A stretch of DNA of 10,492 nt from Candidatus Zixiibacteriota bacterium (GCA_012797915.1 JAAZOE010000091.1:1-10492), one strand, 5' to 3'. Positions 1 to 6,845 are shown, counted from the stretch's first letter. Notes: generated by a model not told the origin, from the sequence alone. Numbers and translations: made by a program.

Positions 1-1316
1 AGGACATCCAGATACTTCGGCTGGACGGTGTAGGTATCGTTTCCTCCGCGATCGATAATCCCGCCGATTCCGCGGACATAGCCGAATCCCTGGCAATAGA
101 GGTTGCCCGTATGGACATCCGCACCTTCTTCGTCGATCAACAACCCGAGTCCGAACGTCCCGGCCCCCTGCGTGAAGGTATCGCCGGAGTATCGGTCGTT
201 CCCCTTTTTATCCCAGAGGATTCCCGACCCGAAATACCCGGCGGCGACGGAAAAATTGCCGCCTGCGTACGTATCGTCGCCGGCGTAGTCGATTAGGAAC
301 GAATTGGAAAAAGCCCCGCAGGCCAACGCGAAATCGGTTTCGGCCTTGTAGAAATCATCCCCGGCGCAATCAATGATCAGCGTCGGATGAGGATTGGCGA
401 TGTCATAGGTCAGGTAGTAACTGTCGTCGCCGTCCGAATCGATGATCACGAAATAGTCGCCGCGATAGATGTCGTTCCCGGAAGAACCGATGGCGATCCG
501 GCCGAAGGGGCAATCCTTGATCGGCAGCGGTTTGCCGGAGGCGGTGAATTTAAGAAGGTCCGTATCCGTGGTCAACCGGGTATGGATCAGGTCAATCTGC
601 CGAAACAGGTCGAGCGAATCCGCCGCCAAATAGTCAAATGGCGGGATTCGACCGATATCTGCCGCCAATCGCGAGAAACGAAGCGCGTACTCCTCCTCAA
701 TGTGTTCAAGAGAATCGACGGCCTCCAATGATCTGGACTCGTCGGCGACATCCATCTTCAGGAGTTCCTTGAATGGCCCGGCGATGAAGCGGTTTCGTTC
801 GGAATGCCAGTCTCCCCCCATCCGGCAGCAAAGCGATTCCTGCATGGCCGAGAGGATCCGGCAGGCTTGCGCCAGCGGTTCGTCCAGCCTTCCCGGAAGC
901 CGCTTGATTTTGAGGGAAGCCGAGGAACCTTCGGCGGCCGGAGAGGCCGCCCCCGGGATCTGCCTGAGATCGCCGGGCGAACCGAACAGTCCGGCCAAGT
1001 AGGTGAATACCGCTCGCGGATTGGTCCCGAAGTCGGCCAGACGCGCGGCGGTCGTATCGACGAACGGCAGCATCTGCAGCGGATGACACATCAGGGTGTC
1101 GACGATCGCCATCCGGAAACTGTCGCGGTCGGTATAATCATCGCGGAAGGCGAAATCATCGCGCGTCAAAAGCAGATACGACAGAAGCTCATCGAAACCG
1201 GCGGTCAGCAGGCTGTCCCGGTCGAGGGAGTCGGCCGGCAAATCCGACGGGGTTTGAGCCGCCGCGAACGAACCCGCCATGAGGACCAGCATGAACAAAG
1301 CCATGGTTGTTCTCAT
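1..1316 (-). CDS. Secreted acidic-repeat protein, 3' part missing (runs off window)
   Basis: An open frame of 438 codons runs from an ATG at 1316 to the window edge with no stop, so the C-terminus is missing. The first 20 or so residues form a signal peptide (MRTTMALFMLVLMAGSFAAA, then QTP), so export is expected. Residues about 25-265 are mostly helical-looking and show no domain I recognise. From about residue 278 there are seven copies of a turn motif D-x-x-G-[DNA]-D-x-[YH]; its glycines lie at 280, 296, 319, 346, 372, 398 and 425. The last intervals are 26-27 residues, each with a Gly/Phe-rich strand (GxFGxG) between turns. This resembles a beta-solenoid with metal-binding acidic turns, loosely like RTX repeats but with a longer period. 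No Shine-Dalgarno precedes the ATG; the Met at residue 5 is an alternative start. A terminator separates it from the pilin gene upstream. Function is unknown; a surface or envelope role is inference. Confidence 0.85.
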   Translation of the reverse strand, partial: MRTTMALFMLVLMAGSFAAAQTPSDLPADSLDRDSLLTAGFDELLSYLLLTRDDFAFRDDYTDRDSFRMAIVDTLMCHPLQMLPFVDTTAARLADFGTNPRAVFTYLAGLFGSPGDLRQIPGAASPAAEGSSASLKIKRLPGRLDEPLAQACRILSAMQESLCCRMGGDWHSERNRFIAGPFKELLKMDVADESRSLEAVDSLEHIEEEYALRFSRLAADIGRIPPFDYLAADSLDLFRQIDLIHTRLTTDTDLLKFTASGKPLPIKDCPFGRIAIGSSGNDIYRGDYFVIIDSDGDDSYYLTYDIANPHPTLIIDCAGDDFYKAETDFALACGAFSNSFLIDYAGDDTYAGGNFSVAAGYFGSGILWDKKGNDRYSGDTFTQGAGTFGLGLLIDEEGADVHTGNLYCQGFGYVRGIGGIIDRGGNDTYTVQPKYLDV

Positions 1317-1398
1317 GGCCGTATAAAGGGAGGAACGGCCGAGCAAGTCAATCTCTTTTTCCGAAGGACGGTTCGGGGGCGGCGGCCGGGGCGGGCAT

Positions 1399-1428
1399 AA
1401 AAAAAAGGGCGGGGAAAACCCCGCCCTT
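1399..1428 (-). terminator. Intrinsic terminator after pilin gene
   Basis: A perfect 10-bp stem (arms 1405-1414 and 1419-1428, core GGGCGGGG/CCCCGCCC) with a 4-nt loop is followed, reading the minus strand, by eight T residues (A-run 1399-1406 on plus). It starts 25 bp beyond the stop of the pilin gene at 1453. It therefore marks the 3' end of the pilin transcript and insulates the repeat-protein gene that follows. Confidence 0.93.
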
Positions 1429-1452
1429 CGGGTTCAAGGGTGCCTTCAGACA

Positions 1453-1884
1453 TCAGCTGATGGCGTCGTCGCTGGTGCAGACGAGGTTGCCATCGTCATC
1501 GATTTCCCACACGTCCTCGGTGGCATCGTCATCGAGATCGGTCGCCGTGGCCCGAACCAACAGGGTGGTGGCATCGGCCGTGATGATGTCGTAGGTGTAC
1601 TTGGCCGTCGGCATGATCTGCACGCCGATGGTGGCGAAGTTATCGGGGTTGGCCGCATCGGCCGACACACCCGCGCCCCAGTAGCTGTTGTTGGCCTGGC
1701 GATAGGTGTTTTCCATCGTGTAGATCTGCTTCAGAATGCCCTTGCATTCGGACTGCTTGGACTTTGTGGTGGCAGCCATGAACCGGGGAATGGCCAGGGC
1801 GGCCAAAATGCCGATGATGACGACCACGATCATCAATTCGATAAGGGTGAAACCCTTCTGGCGATTGTGGAACTTGGAAAACAT
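1453..1884 (-). CDS. Type IV pilin-like protein (distal pilin)
   Basis: This 143-residue prepilin has a short charged leader (MFSKFHNRQKG) cut by prepilin peptidase before F12. The mature N-terminus FTLIELMIVV carries the assembly residue Glu5 (E16 of the precursor) and leads a hydrophobic helix to about residue 33. The soluble part has a Trp-Gly segment (YWGAG, 68-72) and, near the C-terminus, an acidic loop DLDDDATEDVW (116-126) shaped like a calcium-binding D-x-D-x-D motif. Cysteines at 47 and 136 could pair. The ATG at 1884 is chosen because a perfect AAGGAGG lies 5 nt upstream (1890-1896); an in-frame ATG at 1917 lacks this. A strong sigma-54 promoter precedes it and an intrinsic terminator follows, so it can be a monocistronic unit driven by the neighbouring NtrC-type regulator. 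It could be the major pilin or a geopilin/pseudopilin subunit; the sequence alone does not decide. Confidence 0.93.
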   Translation of the reverse strand: MFSKFHNRQKGFTLIELMIVVVIIGILAALAIPRFMAATTKSKQSECKGILKQIYTMENTYRQANNSYWGAGVSADAANPDNFATIGVQIMPTAKYTYDIITADATTLLVRATATDLDDDATEDVWEIDDDGNLVCTSDDAIS

Positions 1885-1936
1885 CGGGACCTCCTTACTC
1901 ACAAGGTTATGGTTCATTGCTTCTGTCCGTTATCAT

Positions 1937-1952
1937 TGCAACGGCCTTGCCA
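1937..1952 (-). promoter_or_regulatory. Sigma-54 (-24/-12) promoter of distal pilin gene
   Basis: On the minus strand the 16-mer TGGCAAGGCCGTTGCA matches the sigma-54 consensus TGGCACG-N4-TTGCA at every defined position but one (A for C). The invariant GG and GC are correctly spaced. Transcription would start near 1926, giving a leader of about 42 nt before the AAGGAGG and ATG of the pilin at 1884. A sigma-54 activator gene lies about 600 bp upstream on the same strand, which agrees with known PilR control of pilin promoters. Confidence 0.88.
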
Positions 1953-1953
1953 A

Positions 1954-1970
1954 GGCGCGGTTTTCGCGCC
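1954..1970 (-). repeat. GC-rich hairpin abutting the sigma-54 promoter
   Basis: A 6-bp inverted repeat (GGCGCG at 1954-1959, CGCGCC at 1965-1970) encloses a 5-nt loop. It sits directly upstream of the -24 element and downstream of the proximal pilin. No T-run follows on the minus strand, so it is a poor intrinsic terminator. It could weakly end or protect the proximal pilin transcript, or be incidental in GC-rich DNA. Confidence 0.4.
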
Positions 1971-2058
1971 GGCCGAAAGAGAATTTCCCATCGTCATGCC
2001 CATCATCGACTTGCCCGGTGCCCGCTCGACCGGTTCCAATCGCCCGGTCACGCCGGGC

Positions 2059-2070
2059 CGGTCCGGACCG
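2059..2070. promoter_or_regulatory. Candidate enhancer palindrome for sigma-54 activator
   Basis: A perfect 12-bp palindrome, CGGTCCGGACCG, lies in the pilin intergenic region at about -133 to -144 from the predicted start site. NtrC-family dimers usually bind palindromic sites 80-150 bp upstream of sigma-54 promoters, so position and symmetry fit. The surroundings are rich in related CCGG words, which raises the chance of coincidence. Confidence 0.35.
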
Positions 2071-2105
2071 TTGCGTTCCGCCGGGACCGACGCATTTTGC
2101 GACGG

Positions 2106-2531
2106 TTACATGATGACATCATCCACATTGCAGACCAGATCCCCCACATCATCGATCTGCCATTCGTCCACGGCGGCATCGCCGTCCAAATCGGCCGTCG
2201 CCTTGACCAGCAGGTCGGTGCCGTCGGCCGTTTCGATGGAGTATTGATACAGAGCGGTAGCGGGGATCTCCACATGAATGGGGGCGAAGACTTGGCGGTT
2301 GGCGCGGTCGGCCGTCAGGCCGGCTCCCCAATAGCTGTCGCTGCCCTGGCGGCGGGCCTGCTCCATGACATGAATCTGCTTGAGAATCTGTTTGGCCTCG
2401 GCCTGCTTGGTTTTGGTCGAGGCCGACAGATATCGGGGAATAGCCAGGGCGGCCAAGATGCCGATGATCACGACCACGATCATCAATTCGATGAGCGTGA
2501 AACCGCGTCGATTAACATGTGCGTGTACCAT
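2106..2531 (-). CDS. Type IV pilin-like protein (proximal pilin)
   Basis: This 141-residue prepilin is paralogous to the pilin at 1453-1884. A ten-residue leader (MVHAHVNRRG) is followed by FTLIELMIVV with Glu5 (E15 of the precursor) and the same hydrophobic helix. It shares SYWGAG and a C-terminal acidic loop DLDGDAAVDEW (114-124), which is close to a calcium-binding loop. It keeps the C-terminal cysteine (C134), but the partner position near residue 47 is Lys, so no internal disulfide is possible. The ATG at 2531 has AGG 5 nt upstream; an in-frame ATG at 2558 overlaps the regulator's stop codon and would give a 19-residue leader. The gene follows the regulator by 19 bp and has no evident sigma-54 promoter of its own, so read-through from the regulator is likely. 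The different cysteine content suggests a minor pilin or alternative subunit, which is inference. Confidence 0.91.
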   Translation of the reverse strand: MVHAHVNRRGFTLIELMIVVVIIGILAALAIPRYLSASTKTKQAEAKQILKQIHVMEQARRQGSDSYWGAGLTADRANRQVFAPIHVEIPATALYQYSIETADGTDLLVKATADLDGDAAVDEWQIDDVGDLVCNVDDVIM

Positions 2532-2550
2532 ATAGACCTGCCTTCCGGTT

Positions 2551-3948
2551 TTACCCATTCGGGTGCCCTGCCTTCTCGGTCCTCGCCTGGCCGATTTTAT
2601 ATTTATCCAGCTTCCGGTACAGCGTGGAGGCGTCGATGCCCAGCATCCGCGCCGCTTTCGATTTGTTGCCGCCGGTTTGTTCGAGGACCCAATGGATATA
2701 GGCCTGCTCGATCGATTCCAGCGTCGGCGTTTTATGATCCAAGGCGTTGACCAGACTGTCGCCCCTGCCGACCACGATCGTTTCCGGAAACGACGCCTGC
2801 GTCAGCCGATGCCCCTTGGTCAACAGCACGGCCCGTTCAATGGTGTTTTCCAGTTCGCGGACGTTCCCCGGCCAGCCATAGGCCGACAGGACGTTGTACA
2901 CCTCCGGCTGAATCTCCTTGGCCGGCAGATTGTGCCGCCGGCAGAATTTGTCGACGAAGAAATCGATCAACAGCGGGATATCTTCGACCCGTTCCCGCAG
3001 CGGCGGGATGACGACGGGGATGACATTGAGCCGGTAGAAGAGATCCGAGCGGAACCGCCCGGCGGTGACTTCGTCTTCGAGATTGGCGTTGGTGGCGCAG
3101 ATGAGGCGGACATCCACGGCTATCGGTTTGGTCTCCCCGACCGGCGTGATCTTCTTCTCCTCCAGCACCCGCAGCAGCTTCACCTGGATGGCCAGCGAGG
3201 TGTTGCCGATTTCATCGAGGAAGAAGGTGCCGCCGTCGGCCACCTTGAACAACCCCTCCTTGTCCCTAATGGCGCCGGTGAAAGCCCCCTTGCCGTGACC
3301 GAACAGTTCCGATTCCAGAAGCGTCTCGGGGATGGCCGCGCAGTTGATGCTGACGAAGGGACCGTCGCGCCGCTGCGACAGGGCGTGGATGGCCCGGCAG
3401 AGCAGGTCCTTGCCGGTGCCCGATTCGCCGCGGATGAGGATGGTCGAGTCGACCTGGGCGATCTGCTTGACCAGCTCCTTCAGCTTGCTGACCGATGCGG
3501 AGATGCCGATGAAGCTGTCCAGATCATGGGTGATGGCCAGTTGCTTCTTCAACTGGCAGTTCTCGTCGACGATGCGGTGGTGGGAGATGACCCGCTCGAT
3601 CACCAGCTTGATTTCATCGACGTTGAACGGCTTGGTGATATAATCGCCGGCCCCCTTTTTCATGGCGTCGATGGCCGATTCCACCGAGGCAAAGGCGGTC
3701 ATGACGATGAATTCCTGATCCGGCTTGCGCCGCTTGACCTCGGTCAGAAGCTCCAGGCCGGTCATCTCCGGCATCATGACGTCGGCAATCACCAGATCGT
3801 ACCCGCCGGCGCAGATCGGCTCCACCGCCTCGCGGGCATCCTGGCTGACAGTGACGGCATACCCTTCCCGGCGCAGCATAATGGCCATGAAATTGCACAT
3901 CGACTCTTCATCGTCGACGATATAGATCCGACCCGCAGACCCAGACAT
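2551..3948 (-). CDS. Sigma-54-dependent response regulator (NtrC/PilR family)
   Basis: This 465-residue protein has the full three-domain layout. The receiver (about 5-122) has acidic pocket D12/D13, phospho-acceptor D56, T84 and K106. The AAA+ sigma-54 interaction domain (about 145-370) has Walker A GESGTGK (174-180), GAFTGA (221-226) for sigma-54 contact, and Walker B FFLDE (242-246). A Fis-type helix-turn-helix lies at about 411-450 (NKSKAARMLGIDASTLYRKL). All key residues are present, so it should be an active, phosphorylation-controlled activator. The ATG at 3948 is chosen because GGGGAG lies 4 nt upstream and the receiver begins at once; in-frame TTG (3993) and ATG (3972) starts would add non-conserved residues. 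Two pilin genes follow, the second behind a sigma-54 promoter, so a PilR-like role is likely. No histidine kinase is in the window. Confidence 0.95.
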   Translation of the reverse strand: MSGSAGRIYIVDDEESMCNFMAIMLRREGYAVTVSQDAREAVEPICAGGYDLVIADVMMPEMTGLELLTEVKRRKPDQEFIVMTAFASVESAIDAMKKGAGDYITKPFNVDEIKLVIERVISHHRIVDENCQLKKQLAITHDLDSFIGISASVSKLKELVKQIAQVDSTILIRGESGTGKDLLCRAIHALSQRRDGPFVSINCAAIPETLLESELFGHGKGAFTGAIRDKEGLFKVADGGTFFLDEIGNTSLAIQVKLLRVLEEKKITPVGETKPIAVDVRLICATNANLEDEVTAGRFRSDLFYRLNVIPVVIPPLRERVEDIPLLIDFFVDKFCRRHNLPAKEIQPEVYNVLSAYGWPGNVRELENTIERAVLLTKGHRLTQASFPETIVVGRGDSLVNALDHKTPTLESIEQAYIHWVLEQTGGNKSKAARMLGIDASTLYRKLDKYKIGQARTEKAGHPNG

Positions 3949-3961
3949 AGTTCTCCCCGGT

Positions 3962-4072
3962 TCACCGGCCATGCCGAACCTCGACCCCTTCAATCATCGG
4001 CCCCGACTGCCGTCTCTTAAGAGAGTCGTTGCAATTTGCAAGATATTTATACAGCTTGCCGATCCGGTTCAT
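3962..4072 (-). CDS. Possible 36-residue small ORF upstream of the regulator
   Basis: An ATG at 4072 with a good purine-rich site (GGAGAGG, 3 nt before the ATG) opens 36 codons ending in TGA at 3962-3964. The stop is 13 bp before the regulator's ATG. The peptide starts MNRIGKLYKYLANCNDSLKR, is basic, and has no signal peptide or membrane segment. It overlaps the possible N-terminal extensions of the regulator in another frame. It could be a small protein, or a leader ORF whose translation couples to the regulator. I recognise no family, and chance occurrence in an intergenic region remains a real alternative. Confidence 0.35.
   Translation of the reverse strand: MNRIGKLYKYLANCNDSLKRRQSGPMIEGVEVRHGR
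4013..4024. promoter_or_regulatory. 12-bp palindrome in the divergent intergenic region
   Basis: TCTCTTAAGAGA is a perfect palindrome lying 65 bp before the regulator's ATG and about 200 bp before the divergent GAF gene. It sits next to the AT-rich stretch 4035-4051. It could be an operator for autoregulation. No clear -35/-10 pair was found nearby, and it lies inside the possible small ORF. The rest of the 276-bp gap shows nothing convincing. Confidence 0.3.
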
Positions 4073-4224
4073 GGTCCTCTCCGCCAATCGGTTATCGTCT
4101 CTTCCGAGGGAACTCTTTGTCCCCCGGGACCGCTATAGCAAGAGGGCCGCCACCGTGCCAACTTTCTGCTTGCTTTCCCGGCCCGGCCGGTTAGGTTGGG
4201 GGTTGGAGAAAGGATCGACGGCGG

Positions 4225-4674
4225 ATGACGGATATACTGCTCGAACAACTGCAAACGCTGGCGTCGACCGACGCCGGCCGGGATTCATTTCTTCTGGAGT
4301 CGGCCCGGTTGATCCAACGCCTTCGCCCCCATTACCGTTGGGTCGGGTTCTATTTCCTGCGCGAGGGAAGACTGCACGTCGGTCCGTATGTCGGCAAGCC
4401 GACTCCCCATACGGTCATTGAATTGAACCGCGGCATCTGTGGAGCGGCCGTCTCCGAGGCACGGACCATCATCGTCGACGACGTCAAGGCCGACCCCCGC
4501 TATCTAGCCTGTTCGCTGGAAACCAAATCGGAAATCGTGATTCCGCTGCGGGTGAACGGGGAGATCATCGGCGAACTGGATATCGATGCCGACCGCTTGG
4601 CCGCCTTTGCGGAAAACGACCGGCGGCTGCTGGAGGAGGCGGCGGAAATCATCGGGCGCAGATTGGCCGAATAG
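4225..4674 (+). CDS. GAF-domain protein, free-methionine-(R)-sulfoxide-reductase-like
   Basis: This 149-residue, single-domain cytoplasmic protein is about the usual length for the fRMsr (YebR-type) GAF family, which reduces free methionine-R-sulfoxide. Family features seen are WVGFYF (39-44), VGPYVGKPT (52-60), GICGAA (70-75), VDDV (84-87), DPRYLAC (90-96) and KSEIVIPL (101-108). Of the three family cysteines (84, 94 and 118 in E. coli), the equivalents of the last two are present (C72, C96). The first, expected near position 62, is His. Activity is therefore uncertain, and the protein may be a ligand-binding GAF or a variant reductase. GGAGAAAGGA lies about 10 nt before the ATG. It is divergent from the regulator and converges on the DUF2723 gene 8 bp away; no functional link to either is evident. 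Confidence 0.8.
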   Translation: MTDILLEQLQTLASTDAGRDSFLLESARLIQRLRPHYRWVGFYFLREGRLHVGPYVGKPTPHTVIELNRGICGAAVSEARTIIVDDVKADPRYLACSLETKSEIVIPLRVNGEIIGELDIDADRLAAFAENDRRLLEEAAEIIGRRLAE

Positions 4675-4682
4675 CGGCCTAC

Positions 4683-6845
4683 TCAGGGACGCTTCAGTTC
4701 AAACGTCAACAGCTCGATCCTTTCGCGGGCACGCCGGGCCGCTTCCGGGTATTGTTCGTTTCCTCCTCGACGGAGGAATTCCCGGTACGCCTCCAGCGCC
4801 TTTTGTTGGCTTCCCGGCAGGCGGTCATGGATGACCCCGATGTTGAAATACGGCAGGGGATTGTCCGGTTCCAGGCGGGTCAGTTCGATCGACGCCTCCA
4901 GCGCCGCCGGGTAGTCATTCCGGGTCAGGGCCGATTCGACCTTGAGCAGATTGAGATTATAGCGGGCGGCGGTGGAGGACGGGTCCAGACGCAGGGCGGC
5001 CTCCAGCGCGGCCGTCGCCTCCGGCAGTTCGCCGCGTTGACGGCGGATCGAGGCGAGGCCGATGTTGATGTCGCGGCGGGCAAGCGAGCCGGGATGGGCG
5101 GCAAAGGCGATCTCCACCCAGGCCAACGCCTCATCGGTGGCGCCGCGCATCCGGAAAAACTGGCTGACCGCCAGACACGTATGCGGATCGCCGATTTGCT
5201 TACCCCGGACGCGCAGACGGTCGATCGCTCCGGAGACGGTGGCCTGATCCGCCCGGCGCATCAACCGGTCGATCTCCCAAAGACGATATTCCAGGCAGAC
5301 CTGACGGACCTTGAGATCGTGCCCGAGATCAATCCGGTCGAGGCTGTCCCGTATGAAATGCTCGAGCCGTTGTTCGAAAGAGGCCGTGCGGTCTCCGGCA
5401 ACCCCGCCGGGTCCATAGAGGAACCCGACCGGCCCCCGGTCGGGATACCCCGGCGGCGTCCCCTGATTGATGATATATTCCGCCCCGCGAAACACCCGCC
5501 CGGTCACCCGATCGAGCGAATCGACGATGCGGCCGTAGTCTCCTCCGCCGTACCGATGGGTCAGGCGGACGAGAGTGCTGTTGGTGGCATAGACGTCGAG
5601 ATCGGGACGATAGCGTTCGCCGTACCGCAGATACAGCGCCGGGTGGGAGCCGTTATCCGATTTCAGGACCACCGTCCCTTCTTCCGGCGCGGAATCGAGC
5701 AGGTCCCGGCCATACCGTTCGGCCAGGCGCAAGCCACCGAGGTTGCAAGCGGCAACGTTGAAGACCATGGGAATCACGGTCAGCGCCGCGGCGATTGTCG
5801 CCGTCGTCCCCGGCCGCTGGCGCCACCGGGATGGCATCAGCGCCGCGCTCTGCCGCAGCAGGAAGACGACAGCCACGAAAAGCGGAATCAGATAGCCGTC
5901 AAAATCGGGAATATGGTACAGGGAAACCATGACGACGTTGGCGATGGCCGGCAGGACGATCAGGGCAGCCACAGGCGATTTCCGGTAAACCCCCTCGGCT
6001 GCGCCGGGAAGAGCCAGCAGGGCCAGGCCGGGGCCGAAAGCCATTGCCAGCAGGCCGATCAGACGAGAACCGTATAGGCCGATATCCCCGAGGGTCGGCA
6101 CGGCGATGAACTGCCGGTAGATGTCGGCGGTGAACATCCGCCATAACCCGGTCAGAGAACGCTCCGTCATCCAGTTAATCGGAAGCGATGGATCGAAGCG
6201 GAGGAGGAGATAACCGTACAGGGTCAGGGGAACCAGGAAGGCGGCAACGGCGGCTGCCAGGACGCGACCGGATATATCCTTCCGTTTCAGCCAGAGCGCA
6301 ACGAGGAGAGATAGGGCCACCACCGACGACGAAAAATGATGGGTCAGCGTCAAGCCGCAGAAGAAGGCGGCGGAAATCAGGGCGGCGGGACGATTTTCCT
6401 GATAGTATCGGACGACGAACAAGAGGGCGGCGACATACAACAAAGCCGACAGGCCATAAACCTCGGCGTTGGTGGCCGAACCCCAGAGCGGCCGGGAGAA
6501 GGCGAACGAAAGCGCGACGCCGGCGTTAATCCAGGGAGAGGCTGTCCCCTCCTCCGTGGTACGCGCCAAAAGAAAATACAAAACCGCGGCGGCCGCGGCG
6601 GTCGCGGCCGCCGAAAAGAGGTTGGCGGCAAAGGCCGGGGTCAGGAACCACAGCAACTTCAGCCACAGGAACCCCACGATCGTGTAGAGCGGATATCCCG
6701 GCGGATGAGCAATGCCGCCGGTGTCGACAATCAGGCTCAACTCGCCGCTGTCGCCTATGAAGACGGTCCGGCAACAGGTTATCCCATACACCAGCAGGGC
6801 CGCTCCGGCGATGGCCCAGGCCACGGTGGTTCGTTTTGGCGGCAT
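4683..6845 (-). CDS. DUF2723 family membrane protein with C-terminal TPRs (GT-C-like)
   Basis: This is a 720-residue polytopic inner-membrane protein. The N-terminal half (about 8-370) has roughly ten hydrophobic segments. The first periplasmic loop carries the DUF2723 hallmark GDSGEL (31-36) and GIAHPPGYPLYT (44-55), with acidic residues placed like those of GT-C glycosyltransferases. A second conserved acidic site is NAEVYGL (126-132). A soluble region (about 371-550) is followed by TPR-like helices (about 555-695), including ALRLDPSSTAARYNL. The family is predicted, by fold, to transfer sugar from a lipid-linked donor to protein or lipid; the acceptor here is unknown. The ATG at 6845 is chosen for GGGAG just upstream and for leading directly into the first helix; an ATG at 6872 would add nine basic residues. 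The gene ends 8 bp from the convergent GAF gene and stands alone on its strand. Confidence 0.88.
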   Translation of the reverse strand: MPPKRTTVAWAIAGAALLVYGITCCRTVFIGDSGELSLIVDTGGIAHPPGYPLYTIVGFLWLKLLWFLTPAFAANLFSAAATAAAAAVLYFLLARTTEEGTASPWINAGVALSFAFSRPLWGSATNAEVYGLSALLYVAALLFVVRYYQENRPAALISAAFFCGLTLTHHFSSSVVALSLLVALWLKRKDISGRVLAAAVAAFLVPLTLYGYLLLRFDPSLPINWMTERSLTGLWRMFTADIYRQFIAVPTLGDIGLYGSRLIGLLAMAFGPGLALLALPGAAEGVYRKSPVAALIVLPAIANVVMVSLYHIPDFDGYLIPLFVAVVFLLRQSAALMPSRWRQRPGTTATIAAALTVIPMVFNVAACNLGGLRLAERYGRDLLDSAPEEGTVVLKSDNGSHPALYLRYGERYRPDLDVYATNSTLVRLTHRYGGGDYGRIVDSLDRVTGRVFRGAEYIINQGTPPGYPDRGPVGFLYGPGGVAGDRTASFEQRLEHFIRDSLDRIDLGHDLKVRQVCLEYRLWEIDRLMRRADQATVSGAIDRLRVRGKQIGDPHTCLAVSQFFRMRGATDEALAWVEIAFAAHPGSLARRDINIGLASIRRQRGELPEATAALEAALRLDPSSTAARYNLNLLKVESALTRNDYPAALEASIELTRLEPDNPLPYFNIGVIHDRLPGSQQKALEAYREFLRRGGNEQYPEAARRARERIELLTFELKRP

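Noticed and set aside
1322..1350. TTGACT and TATACG on the minus strand just upstream of the repeat-protein gene
   Set aside because: The two boxes are about 20 bp apart, too far for a standard promoter, and the start would fall at or past the ATG. Not strong enough to annotate.
2532..2620. Search for a sigma-54 promoter directly before the proximal pilin
   Set aside because: No GG-N10-GC arrangement with acceptable flanks was found on the minus strand; read-through from the regulator is the simpler explanation.
1917..2750. 277-codon plus-strand frame over the proximal pilin and regulator end
   Set aside because: It is antisense to the pilin and crosses two real genes plus the sigma-54 promoter region; no domain is seen.
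3949..3993. N-terminal extension of the regulator from a TTG at 3993
   Set aside because: It adds 15 residues without similarity to receiver domains. The ATG at 3948 has a purine-rich site upstream and leads directly into the receiver.
2563..4020. 485-codon open frame on the plus strand
   Set aside because: It lies opposite the sigma-54 regulator, whose domains and motifs are unmistakable. The plus-strand product is low-complexity and rich in Asp, Arg, Gln and Gly, typical of antisense frames in GC-rich DNA.
4752..6077. 441-codon open frame on the plus strand
   Set aside because: It is antisense to the DUF2723/TPR gene. Its product has no recognisable domain, no convincing ribosome site, and arginine-rich shadow composition.
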